DNA of 64,000 nt from assembly GCF_001559865.1 (NCBI RefSeq), contig NZ_LOHE01000060.1, positions 48,359-112,358 of the forward strand. The letters are read 5' to 3'. Below the pieces are notes generated by a model. It made no database searches. It was not told the DNA's origin and saw nothing but the letters and a program-made list of their open reading frames with translations. The position numbers and the translations under genes were made by a program. The stretch is from Abyssisolibacter fermentans (GTDB lineage: Bacteria; Bacillota; Clostridia; Tissierellales; MCWD3). Below, piece by piece: positions 27,236-35,703 of this stretch. Positions within the stretch are counted from its first letter, which is position 1. Each line of letters opens with the position of its first letter.

Positions 27236-27847
27236 TTATAATATATTATTTATTTTCATATTTAATTTTTTTAGTTCAAATTGATTATTAGTAATATCTC
27301 TATCGGTATTTACTATTACTAACTCGGTTGAAATTTGTTCTATTAATTTTTCATATGTTTTCTTACACTTCATGAGGTTTAATTTATCTTCTTTGATTGA
27401 AAGCTCTTCAGCTCTTTTTACAATTCTACTATATGCAACCTCTATATCTGTATCTAAATATACTATTAAATCAGGTCTTTTAACTAAACTAATTATCTTC
27501 CGTATCATGTCTAAATTATTAGTAAATAATTCAGCACAAGCTAGACAACATAAATAGTGTCTATGTGTTATAATCACATCGTGATTTAAATTCACAATTT
27601 TATTCATGCTGTTTAGTAAATCTAGAGCATAAGTAATACTTACTAATTCAGGTGTATACTTTTCATACATGACTTTACTACTTTTACAACTCCCTCCTTG
27701 CCTTAAACTATTATTATAAATTCCATTCTTCATTGGATCAGCTACATGTACACTCTTATTTAAGCTTAAAAAATAAGTGCTAATATAATTAATATAAGTG
27801 CTTTTTCCTGAACCATCTATCCCACATAAAGCAATTATTTTACTCAT
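27236..27847 (-). CDS. Thymidylate-kinase-like P-loop kinase
   Basis: 203 residues. P-loop GIDGSGKST at residue 9, DPMKNGI, a VIITHRHYLCCLA segment fitting the DR(Y/H) substrate motif, and LIVYLDTDIEVAYSRI as Walker B and lid region: the plan of the thymidylate kinase family. Too divergent, and in too odd a context, to be the housekeeping Tmk. Start ATG 27847 has GAGGAG 6 bases upstream. It follows the B12-rSAM gene by 21 bases in the peptide locus and may phosphorylate a nucleoside-like or peptide product, or regenerate a nucleotide. Role unknown. Confidence 0.75.
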   Translation of the reverse strand: MSKIIALCGIDGSGKSTYINYISTYFLSLNKSVHVADPMKNGIYNNSLRQGGSCKSSKVMYEKYTPELVSITYALDLLNSMNKIVNLNHDVIITHRHYLCCLACAELFTNNLDMIRKIISLVKRPDLIVYLDTDIEVAYSRIVKRAEELSIKEDKLNLMKCKKTYEKLIEQISTELVIVNTDRDITNNQFELKKLNMKINNIL

Positions 27848-27868
27848 AGTCATCTCCTCGCTTTACAC

Positions 27869-29149
27869 TTAAAAATTACTAGCTATATACTGCTTTAATA
27901 CAGTAAAGGATTCTTTTATAATTATATTTTCCTCCTCACATTCAAACCAATCAAAATTTTCCGAATAAATTACTGCATTATCATATGTCAATTTCTTGGA
28001 GTCTAACCCGTATTTTTTAGAATTATTATAAACATATGATCCTGGCAACGGCGTCCAACTAAATAAAGATACTCTATCTATATAGTTTTTGTTCCTCTCT
28101 AAAAATCCTATTGTTTCTTTTGTTGTTGTCCAATTTTCGCCTGGAAATCCGTGAATCATAAATAATTTAGCTTTTAATCCATATTTTTTACATAATTTCA
28201 ATGTATTTTCAGCCTGAATAATTGTATTTCCTTTATTCATATTTTTTAGCATTGTATCACTACCTGATTCAAGTCCAAATTTCAATTCAATACATGAAGC
28301 TCTAGCAATTGATTCTACTATATTTTTATTAATAGTGTCTACTCTAGATAACGCAGACCACGGCATCTTTAAACTTGCTATTTTTTCACAAATATCTTTT
28401 ACTTTGGTCTCGTTAATTATAAAATTTTCATCATTAATAACAAATCCTTCTATTTCATATACTTCTTTTAGCATTAATAATTCATCGTATATATTTTGAG
28501 GACTTCTGTACCTATGTATTTTATTCAATCCTCCACAAAAATAACAGTTAAAAGGACATCCTCTACTGGTAAGAATATGTGTCATATTCAAATTCATTCG
28601 AGATAATCTATCCGGAAATATAAAATCTTCAATCGGAATTAAATGTCTAGCAGGAAAAGGAATACTATCTAAATCTTTTATTGGTTCACTAAACCAATCA
28701 TCACTATTTACAATTTGATTTCTAAATATTACTCCCTTAATTAATTGTTGCTTTCTATTCAACAATTCATTTATAGTCAGCGGTAATGTTACTTCTCCCT
28801 CACCTAAAATTGTTGCATCAGCACTAAAATCATTTAATGTCTGGTATGGATATAAAGAAGCATGTATCCCTCCGGTAATAACAATACATTCTTTCTTGAA
28901 TAAACTATTATTTCTACTATTTAACATCATTCCATAAGTACACGATGATGATAAACTATATAATACAATGTCATATTCCCTTAAATCAAATTTTCTATTT
29001 TTTGTCGTAATTTTTTCTATTTTCATGTTTACACCTTGATTTTCTAATACTGATGCAAGATAAAGTACTCCAAAAGGTGGAAACTCTTTTCTTTTTTCTT
29101 TAAATCTAGCTATTTCATAAACCTCTGGATAAAATATAATTGCTTTCAT
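27869..29149 (-). CDS. B12-binding radical SAM enzyme of the short-peptide locus
   Basis: 426 residues. The B12-binding domain reads AIIFYPEVYE, FPPFGVLYLASVLEN, YDIVLYSLSSSCTYGM, IVITGGIHASLYPY, ILGEGEVTLPL. The linker LDSIPFPARHL is followed by the 4Fe-4S motif CPFNCYFC (C198, C202, C205) and LKFGLESGSDTMLK. A GGAGGAG site sits before the ATG. It lies between the winged-helix gene and the kinase gene, tightly packed. In RiPP pathways, enzymes of this class methylate or epimerise residues of the precursor peptide, which is the natural guess here. No SPASM domain (extra Cys cluster) is seen at the C-terminus. Confidence 0.88.
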   Translation of the reverse strand: MKAIIFYPEVYEIARFKEKRKEFPPFGVLYLASVLENQGVNMKIEKITTKNRKFDLREYDIVLYSLSSSCTYGMMLNSRNNSLFKKECIVITGGIHASLYPYQTLNDFSADATILGEGEVTLPLTINELLNRKQQLIKGVIFRNQIVNSDDWFSEPIKDLDSIPFPARHLIPIEDFIFPDRLSRMNLNMTHILTSRGCPFNCYFCGGLNKIHRYRSPQNIYDELLMLKEVYEIEGFVINDENFIINETKVKDICEKIASLKMPWSALSRVDTINKNIVESIARASCIELKFGLESGSDTMLKNMNKGNTIIQAENTLKLCKKYGLKAKLFMIHGFPGENWTTTKETIGFLERNKNYIDRVSLFSWTPLPGSYVYNNSKKYGLDSKKLTYDNAVIYSENFDWFECEEENIIIKESFTVLKQYIASNF

Positions 29150-29170
29150 TTTTACTCCTCCAAACCGATA

Positions 29171-30268
29171 TTAAAATATCAAGCTTTCCATTCGTTCTTT
29201 TTCAAGCTGTATTCGTTCCATATTCTTACTACACATTTGTTTATGTATTGTAAATTTTATCTTTTTATTCGGTTTATCTATCTCCCACTGTCCTATACAT
29301 TCTCCATTCATTAAAATAGTAGCGTAAACTTCACCAATTTTATTGAAATAAAGAGCATAATTTCCAGTATATAACTTTCTTGTTTCATAATATGCTTTTA
29401 ATGCGCAATCTTCATAAGCTAAAAACTTACACTCGTTTACCATTTTTTTTATTTTAACTAAACTATCTAGATGTTCGTTAAAGATTAACATTTGGATATT
29501 GGAATTCTTACCATAAATTATAGTTAAAGATTTTTTAATACTTTCGATAGCTTTATTAATTTTACCTGAACTTATGCCTGTCCACCAAATGATATCTTTT
29601 TTTGAAACTGGACCAAATGCATAAATATAATACTTAATCAATTCATTTATATATTCTTGTTCACTCTGTTTACTCAGCTCTAAATCAAAGTTAAATGCTT
29701 TTTGAAAAAGTCCAAATACTCTTTTCTCTTTATTGAATTGTTTACTTAAATTTTTTAGATATAAAATTCCACTTTCCCATAGAAATTTATTTATTAATTT
29801 TGCATCTATTTTATCAACATTAAATTTTTTCATAAATTTTTCTTCTAAATCATTAGGATTGATAAATGTATTTACAATAAATAAATTTTTAGCAAAATCT
29901 TTAAATAACTCTAATTTCACTGCATTGAATTTTTTTATTTTTGGCGGTATTCTTAATCTACTAGTAGCATGATGCAGTACTTCTGCATTTCTAATATTTG
30001 TGATATGTAAGGTTTTGCGAACACACCGTATAGTTACATATTTATTCGAATTATTTATATATTCATATAGCTTATTAACATGGCATGTTACCCCTTTACT
30101 TAATAAAGATAGATATGGTTTTCCAATTCGTGCAGCATGTAATCCAATAAAACAATTTATTAATTTATCTAATTCATCATATGTTCTTATATCAACAGAA
30201 TTGTAAATATTTAATTTATTAAATCTATAATTATTGATATTTTCTTCTGCAATTTTTATGTTAATCAC
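29171..30268 (-). CDS. AlkZ-like winged-helix protein (HTH_42 family) lacking the usual catalytic Gln
   Basis: 365 residues. Matches the HTH_42/AlkZ plan: GLHAARIGKPYLSLLSKG, IRCVRKTLHITN, AEVLHHATSRL, then YYIYAFGPVSKKDIIWWTGI. AlkZ and YcaQ remove bulky or cross-linked adducts from DNA and often protect producers of DNA-damaging compounds. Their QxD/QxQ motif would fall at GLQAQ; here it reads GLHAA, so glycosylase activity is doubtful, and the protein may bind DNA or product instead. The start is uncertain: GTG at 30268 has a poorly spaced AGG. First gene after peptide gene 2 and its hairpin, followed by the B12-rSAM gene. Confidence 0.7.
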   Translation of the reverse strand: MINIKIAEENINNYRFNKLNIYNSVDIRTYDELDKLINCFIGLHAARIGKPYLSLLSKGVTCHVNKLYEYINNSNKYVTIRCVRKTLHITNIRNAEVLHHATSRLRIPPKIKKFNAVKLELFKDFAKNLFIVNTFINPNDLEEKFMKKFNVDKIDAKLINKFLWESGILYLKNLSKQFNKEKRVFGLFQKAFNFDLELSKQSEQEYINELIKYYIYAFGPVSKKDIIWWTGISSGKINKAIESIKKSLTIIYGKNSNIQMLIFNEHLDSLVKIKKMVNECKFLAYEDCALKAYYETRKLYTGNYALYFNKIGEVYATILMNGECIGQWEIDKPNKKIKFTIHKQMCSKNMERIQLEKERMESLIF

Positions 30269-30532
30269 ACCTCATTCTTAGTAATTAAAAAGTTTTTTAT
30301 CATCAAAGTTTTATCCATTTAAATCTATGTTAATAGTTTACTTAATATCTCATCTATTATTTCAATGTAAACTTAACTCACCAAACTTTTCTTGCACTTT
30401 TCCTTACAATTTGTCTATCCTCCTTCAAAAAAACAATTATTACATCTTCAAAATAGTTTATCTTTGGCAAATATTTAATTTTTAAGTTTCCTATTTGTTA
30501 TTTTATCTAAGAAATTTAGATTAATAATAGTA

Positions 30533-30574
30533 TTTCAAAGAATAGATAAGCTTTCGCCTATCTATTCTTTGAAA
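30533..30574 (-). terminator. Conserved hairpin after precursor peptide 2
   Basis: TTTCAAAGAATAGATAAGC (30533-30551) pairs with GCCTATCTATTCTTTGAAA (30556-30574), 19 bp with one weak pair. It closely matches the hairpin behind peptide gene 1 (AAAGAAT.GATAAGC arm). It sits 9 bases after the peptide stop and 265 bases before the winged-helix gene. Confidence 0.7.
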
Positions 30575-30582
30575 CATTTGTT

Positions 30583-30657
30583 CTACATGCAAACATCTGC
30601 TGCTAAAGCTGCTGGTAAACTGATTTTTTTAGCTTTTGGAGCATTATATTTTTTCAT
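30583..30657 (-). CDS. Short precursor-like peptide 2 (24 residues)
   Basis: ATG with a strong GGGGGAG site encodes MKKYNAPKAKK followed by ISLPAALAADVC and a final Met. Near-identical to peptide 1 at 24635-24715 but on the opposite strand, 6 kb away, and both are followed by the same hairpin. Too short for standard gene finders. The peptide gene precedes the winged-helix / B12-rSAM / kinase genes and follows the metallopeptidase gene on the same strand, a typical RiPP layout of precursor, modifying enzymes and protease. No known family recognised. Confidence 0.78.
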   Translation of the reverse strand: MKKYNAPKAKKISLPAALAADVCM

Positions 30658-31205
30658 GCATTCTCCCCCTTTACATATAATAGAGTAGTTACGGAAACTT
30701 TTAAACCGTATCTTCTCTTATTTTTTCATATTTGTTTATTTTTTTATAATCCTTTAGATTAGAAATAGTCCTAAAATTCCTTTACGTATAACTGAAGCAA
30801 CATAAGATTAGCTGACTTCTTTTGATAGACGTTCTTTTCCTCATAAATTTTAGAAACTTTTTTATCGCTTTGTTCATCTATTGAATTATATCTTCTTGAT
30901 AACATAATCTTACCATTGCTGACTACGATACCATTTTATGTATATTATTGTATTATTGATATTATTCCCCAGGTATATTTTAGCATATTTCAGTATTATT
31001 TACAATTGTTTTCGTTAAATTTTGTAATTTATCCCATGTGAATTTTGAATTATCCACTATGATAGATGTTGACCGTTCTATTTTTAATAGATATGAAAAT
31101 AACCTAATCGAAGATTCTTTAAATATTAATAAAATGCTACAACCTCTTGTATGGATTCCTATCCATATATAGATTGTATAATCTCTAGCATTTACTGATA
31201 AGTTC
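30658..31205 (-). pseudogene. Degenerate coding remnants between peptidase and peptide gene
   Basis: Two coding-like stretches in different frames: RDYTIYIWIGIHTRGCSILL on to IVDNSKFTWDKLQNLTKTIV (about 30,980-31,205), and MLSRRYNSIDEQSDKKVSKI on to LMLLQLYVKEF (about 30,770-30,905). Neither has a good ribosome site and stops lie between them. They look like pieces of one or two decayed genes. I do not recognise the family. The last 60 bases are the promoter region of peptide gene 2. Confidence 0.35.
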
Positions 31206-32468
31206 TTATACAAAATTTATTTTTTGTATCAGATGTTGAAAATTCAGAAGTTTTCCATGTTTAAAAATATCGTTTTTTAAAAAGAATCCAGTATTTGATG
31301 TCAACAAACCGCCATGTTCATTAATAATATATTCTTTTATACTTTCCGATAAAAATTCTGCCATTAAATAAGAAGTAGTATAACCCGGCTCCGTTACAAA
31401 AAAATGATGATCTGTCCAATTGAAGCTATATTTAGGCATGTACTTTTCTCTTATGTTCTCCCATATTTTATCATAATTACAAGTAACATCATTATAAATC
31501 ATCTCTTCAAACTCAAAACAACAAATAAGGATAGGAATAGACAGACATTCTTTTTTATTAATAGTAGGATAGTTTTGATTTAAGTATTTTTTAAACCACT
31601 CAGGTGACAAAATTATTTTTTCGAAGAAAATTGCAACTGCCTCATTTAATGCAGCATTATAGGGAGTTCTATAAAGATAATTTAAATTAGAATCTATGTA
31701 ATTAAGATTAACAGCATGACCTATTTCATGCATTATACATACTACTAAATTTAAAAATACTTCTTTCGAGTTGACAATAACATGTATTTCTTCAGGGACT
31801 GTAATAGGAACAGCACATGCTCTTGATATTTTGTTAGGGTCAGGCTCTAGATAAAATTTTATTTGAGAAAAATTTAATTCAATTCCAATATCGTTAAGGG
31901 TATCTTGAGCTAATTGAAATTGTTGATTAACAGAAAAGGGTTGATTAGGCAAATTAGAAGCAGAATTAGAATTTATAAAATTTAAATATTTTTTTTGTAC
32001 ACCAAGCCTATGATAATTAATTTTAGAAATTAATATATTTTTATCTAAACCGTGTTCAAAATATTTCAATTCTAAATAATTTTCAAAACCTATTTCCTGA
32101 GCAAAATCATTTCTTAACATTATAAGTTCTTTTAATAATTTTTGGTATCTTTCTTGAGAAATAGTTTTTCTTATTTTTCTTAACTCAAATTCTAATGTAG
32201 TTATTTTTGAACTTAAATTAGAATTAGTATTATATATAAAGGATTTTTTATTAATTTCAGTCAATAAAGCTGTTTCTGTAGGAACAAGAGATTTGGACAA
32301 ACAATTAATAGAGTTTTTAAATGTTGAACAATTAAATAAATTTCGTATTTTGTTCTTCGCTGAAAGATAATCTTTTTCATCTCCTGTTAGATTATATTTG
32401 GATTCTGATTTATTTAAAGATTCTTCATATTGCTGTATTAAATTAATGATTGAATTAAGTGAGTACAT
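31206..32468 (-). CDS. HEXXH metallopeptidase, M3-like (oligoendopeptidase-type)
   Basis: 420 residues. Zinc site CIMHEIGHAVNL with the third ligand in NEAVAIFFE about 30 residues later, as in family M3 thimet-type oligopeptidases. Helical N-terminus; FEFEEMIYND, EPGYTTSYLMAEFLSESI and FKHGKLLNFQHL follow the M3 C-terminal pattern. M3 enzymes are usually 550-600 residues, so this is a short form, and its last residues (LIQKINFV) look truncated compared with the decayed copy at 26.8 kb. Start ATG 32468 has AAAGGAG at good spacing. It may cleave or clear the short peptides. It is upstream of peptide gene 2 on the same strand. Confidence 0.78.
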   Translation of the reverse strand: MYSLNSIINLIQQYEESLNKSESKYNLTGDEKDYLSAKNKIRNLFNCSTFKNSINCLSKSLVPTETALLTEINKKSFIYNTNSNLSSKITTLEFELRKIRKTISQERYQKLLKELIMLRNDFAQEIGFENYLELKYFEHGLDKNILISKINYHRLGVQKKYLNFINSNSASNLPNQPFSVNQQFQLAQDTLNDIGIELNFSQIKFYLEPDPNKISRACAVPITVPEEIHVIVNSKEVFLNLVVCIMHEIGHAVNLNYIDSNLNYLYRTPYNAALNEAVAIFFEKIILSPEWFKKYLNQNYPTINKKECLSIPILICCFEFEEMIYNDVTCNYDKIWENIREKYMPKYSFNWTDHHFFVTEPGYTTSYLMAEFLSESIKEYIINEHGGLLTSNTGFFLKNDIFKHGKLLNFQHLIQKINFV

Positions 32469-32510
32469 ATGTTTAACTCCTTTCTGTTCAAAACAAATAC
32501 CTTTTTTCAT

Positions 32511-32828
32511 ACTATTTTTTCTATATTATACCATATAACTTCCTTTTTCAATACCTCCTAAACTCATTAAGATAAACCATATTTAATACTTTAGAATCCC
32601 GCTTTTCTTGTTCTTATATATAATTTTTGATTGTTACCCCGTTTAGTCCTACTGTACTTACATAGTAAAGCTCTGCTCTAAAATATCTACTTTCCAAATT
32701 TATATTTTAAGTTTGCATATTTATTTAATAACATCAATGCACTTTTACCTTTCACATACCCAATAGAAATTAATATACTTATTTTAGGTAATACTTACTA
32801 ACATATGTATATGAGGTATTAAATTAAT
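32511..32828. other. Intergenic region upstream of the peptidase gene
   Basis: AT-rich, no convincing ORF. It holds the promoter region of the peptidase gene and separates the peptide locus from the sugar-transport operon. Confidence 0.4.
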
Positions 32829-32860
32829 AAAAGCTCTCAATATTTATCTATGAGAGCTTT
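32829..32860 (-). terminator. Terminator of the sugar ABC transporter operon
   Basis: AAAGCTCTCA / TGAGAGCTTT, 10-bp perfect stem with an 11-base loop and a T-rich tract on the minus strand, 37 bases past the permease stop. Confidence 0.82.
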
Positions 32861-32897
32861 ATAATTTAATATTCATATTAATATGTCTATAAGCTAT

Positions 32898-34076
32898 TTA
32901 TGCTTTTTTTGAACGCAGATTTCTAGTTTTTACATCAAATATAACTGCTGCAACAAGTACCAGTCCGCGGATGATGTATTGGTATGAAACTCCTACATTC
33001 ATTAAATCCATTCCTTTAGTCAATGATGCCATAACCAATGCCCCAATAATCGACCCTGTTATTTTACCTACACCACCTGATGCTGATGTACCACCTACAA
33101 ATGCTCCTGCTATTGCATCAAGCTCAAACCCCATACCAGCTGTTGGAGTTGCTGATTGCAATCTAGCTGTAAATAAAAGACCTGACAATCCCGCTAGCAT
33201 CCCCATTGATCCAAATACAACAAATGTAATAAATTTAACACTAATACCTGATAGCTCCGCAGCCTCTGGATTTCCTCCTACTGCATAAATATGACGACCT
33301 AATGTAGTATTTTTAGTTACAAAATTATATATAACTACAACTATTGCAACTATTACAGCTGTCCAAGAAAAACCTTTAAAACAAGCTAATTTCCAAATAA
33401 AATACATTACTATTGCTGATACAAATATAAGCTTTGCGACAAAGATTGGCAATGTACTTACATGTAAATTATATTCGATTTGTTTCCTACGGTTTTTGAT
33501 TTCAATAAAGATAAATAAAAGAACAGCTGCTATTCCAATAATCATAGTCAATACATGTATATTACTATTATTAAATATATCAGGAATATAACCATTTCCA
33601 ATTGCATTAAATGCATCACTATCCGTGAAAATAGTAGCACTATTTGTTATTCGTATTAATAAGCCTCTAAAAATTGTCATAGCTGCAAGTGTAGCTACAA
33701 AAGCAGGTATCTTAATTTTGGCAACAAGAGTTCCTGTCCACAAAACTCCAATTAGAGCTCCCAAAATAAGTACCGCTGGAAAAATAATATATAATGGCAA
33801 GCCAACTTTAGAGCTTAGTATAGCTGCTATAGCACCTAAAAATCCTGCTATATAACCTACAGATAAATCAATATGTCGTATAACTATAACTAATGTCATC
33901 CCTACAGATAAAACTGCAATATATCCAGTCATATCAATAAGATCTGATATTACCCTTGGTGTTATAAATAATCCATCTGTAAGGGTTGTAAATATGATAA
34001 TAATTATGGCAAGCGCAATGTACATACCATAATCTCTTATGTTATCCTTTATTGCTGATGTTAAATCCTTAAACAT
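32898..34076 (-). CDS. mmsB: Sugar ABC transporter permease (MmsB/XylH type)
   Basis: 392 residues, about ten membrane helices. Contains the family segments VLSVGMTLVIVIRHIDLSVG, KIPAFVATLAAMTIFRGLL, GGNPEAAELSGI and FELDAIAGAFVGGTSASGG. This is the CUT2 permease type found in xylose and multiple-monosaccharide importers. It works with the ATPase 10 bases upstream and with the lipoprotein two genes upstream. Sugar not certain; xylose or a related pentose or aldose is likely from homologues. Confidence 0.88.
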   Translation of the reverse strand: MFKDLTSAIKDNIRDYGMYIALAIIIIIFTTLTDGLFITPRVISDLIDMTGYIAVLSVGMTLVIVIRHIDLSVGYIAGFLGAIAAILSSKVGLPLYIIFPAVLILGALIGVLWTGTLVAKIKIPAFVATLAAMTIFRGLLIRITNSATIFTDSDAFNAIGNGYIPDIFNNSNIHVLTMIIGIAAVLLFIFIEIKNRRKQIEYNLHVSTLPIFVAKLIFVSAIVMYFIWKLACFKGFSWTAVIVAIVVVIYNFVTKNTTLGRHIYAVGGNPEAAELSGISVKFITFVVFGSMGMLAGLSGLLFTARLQSATPTAGMGFELDAIAGAFVGGTSASGGVGKITGSIIGALVMASLTKGMDLMNVGVSYQYIIRGLVLVAAVIFDVKTRNLRSKKA

Positions 34077-34086
34077 TTTAATCCTC

Positions 34087-35604
34087 CTATACTGTCGCCA
34101 TTTCCATTATATTTTCTTGAGTAGCTTCTTCAATTTTCAATTCTCCTGTCATCTTACCTTCTGCCATAACATAAATACGATCACTCATGCCAAGAACTTC
34201 CGGCAATTCTGACGAAATCATAATTACACTTAAGCCTTTAACTACAAGTTCGTTCATAATGGTATAAATCTCATATTTAGCCCCAACATCTATTCCTCTT
34301 GTCGGTTCATCAAGAATAAGAATATTAGGTTCTACAAATAGCCACTTACCTAGAGCTACCTTCTGCTGGTTTCCTCCACTTAAATTACGAACCTTCTGCT
34401 GGATTGAAGGTGTTTTAATATTTAAAGATTTACGATATTTTTCAGCTACCTTTATTTCTTCATTTTTTTTAACAACAAAAGCATCTGCAATACTTTTAAG
34501 GTTCGCTAAAGTAATATTTTGCTTAACATCTTCAATTAGAATTAGACCGTTACCCTTTCTATCTTCTGATACATAAGCTAATCCATTTTTAATTGCTTTT
34601 TTTGGACTTTTTATTACTACTTTTTTATTATTTATCTTAAGTTCTCCTGATAATTGATAGTTTTTTGAATTTCCAAAAATACTATGAGCAAATTCTGTTC
34701 TTCCTGCTCCCATAAGTCCTGCAATTCCAACAATTTCACCTTTTCTAATTTTAAAGTCAACATCCTTAACTACATATCTGCCCAATTTCCTGTCAAAAGC
34801 AGACCAGTTGCTAACTTCCAGCTGAACATCTCCAAAATTCTTTACTTCTCTCTTAGGGAAAATATCGTTAATTTCTCTTCCAACCATATATTTAATTATA
34901 TCTCGTTCATTTATTTCACCCTTCTGTGCACTGAGTGAACAAATAGTTTGTCCGTCACGAAGTACAGTTACCGTATCTGCAATTTGAATAACTTCTTTTA
35001 ATTTATGAGAAATCATTATAGATGTTACACCTTGCTCTTTTAAGTCATTCAGTAATTTTAATAAATTTTCACTATCATCTTCATTGAGAGCAGCAGTTGG
35101 TTCATCTAATATAAGAAGCTTTACATCTTTGCTAAGTGCCTTAGCAATTTCTATGAGCTGTTGTACTCCAACTCCAAGATCTATTATCTTAGATGCAGGA
35201 TGAACATCAAGCTTAACTTTTTCAAGCATTTTAGTTGCTTTAATTTTAGTACTATGCCAATCTATGACACCATTTTTCTTAATTTCATGACCAAGAAAAA
35301 TATTTTCATATACTGTCATTTCTGGTACAAGCGCAAGTTCTTGATAAATAATTGCAATACCTTTGTTTTCACTATCACCTATTCCATGAAAACTTTGTAC
35401 TTCTCCATCAAAAACAATATCGCCTGCATAATCTCCCTTGGGATATACTCCACTTAAAACCTTCATCAATGTTGATTTACCAGCTCCATTTTCTCCAACC
35501 AGACAGTGAATTTCTCCTTTCTTAACTTTGAAATTCACATTATCAAGTGCTTTTACACCTGGAAATTCTTTTGTTATATTTTTCATTTCTAATATATTCG
35601 CCAT
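34087..35604 (-). CDS. mmsA: Sugar ABC transporter ATPase (MmsA/XylG type)
   Basis: 505 residues with two fused ABC domains. Domain 1: Walker [24 protein letters not shown] signature region, [11 protein letters not shown]. Domain 2: degenerate Walker [10 protein letters not shown], signature [22 protein letters not shown]. The degenerate second site is the rule for CUT2 sugar importers. RBS AGGAG before ATG 35604. Sits between the binding-protein gene and the permease gene. Confidence 0.92.
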   Translation of the reverse strand: MANILEMKNITKEFPGVKALDNVNFKVKKGEIHCLVGENGAGKSTLMKVLSGVYPKGDYAGDIVFDGEVQSFHGIGDSENKGIAIIYQELALVPEMTVYENIFLGHEIKKNGVIDWHSTKIKATKMLEKVKLDVHPASKIIDLGVGVQQLIEIAKALSKDVKLLILDEPTAALNEDDSENLLKLLNDLKEQGVTSIMISHKLKEVIQIADTVTVLRDGQTICSLSAQKGEINERDIIKYMVGREINDIFPKREVKNFGDVQLEVSNWSAFDRKLGRYVVKDVDFKIRKGEIVGIAGLMGAGRTEFAHSIFGNSKNYQLSGELKINNKKVVIKSPKKAIKNGLAYVSEDRKGNGLILIEDVKQNITLANLKSIADAFVVKKNEEIKVAEKYRKSLNIKTPSIQQKVRNLSGGNQQKVALGKWLFVEPNILILDEPTRGIDVGAKYEIYTIMNELVVKGLSVIMISSELPEVLGMSDRIYVMAEGKMTGELKIEEATQENIMEMATV

Positions 35605-35636
35605 TTGAAAGCTCCTATCAAGTCTTATAATATATC

Positions 35637-35670
35637 ATAATAGCGATAGGCAAATGCCCATCACTATTAT
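35637..35670 (-). promoter_or_regulatory. Intercistronic stem-loop between binding protein and ATPase genes
   Basis: ATAATAGCGATAGGC with GCCCATCACTATTAT, 13 of 15 positions paired, AAAT loop. Placed just after the lipoprotein stop; a common way to protect the upstream mRNA so that binding protein is made in excess over ATPase and permease. Confidence 0.65.
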
Positions 35671-35703
35671 GTTTAATAAGGGGTTTAATGTTTTAGATTA
35701 AAT

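Noticed and set aside
30980..31213. 77-codon minus-strand ORF after the peptidase gene
   Set aside because: Overlaps the peptidase stop and has no ribosome site; treated as part of degenerate remnants, not as a gene.
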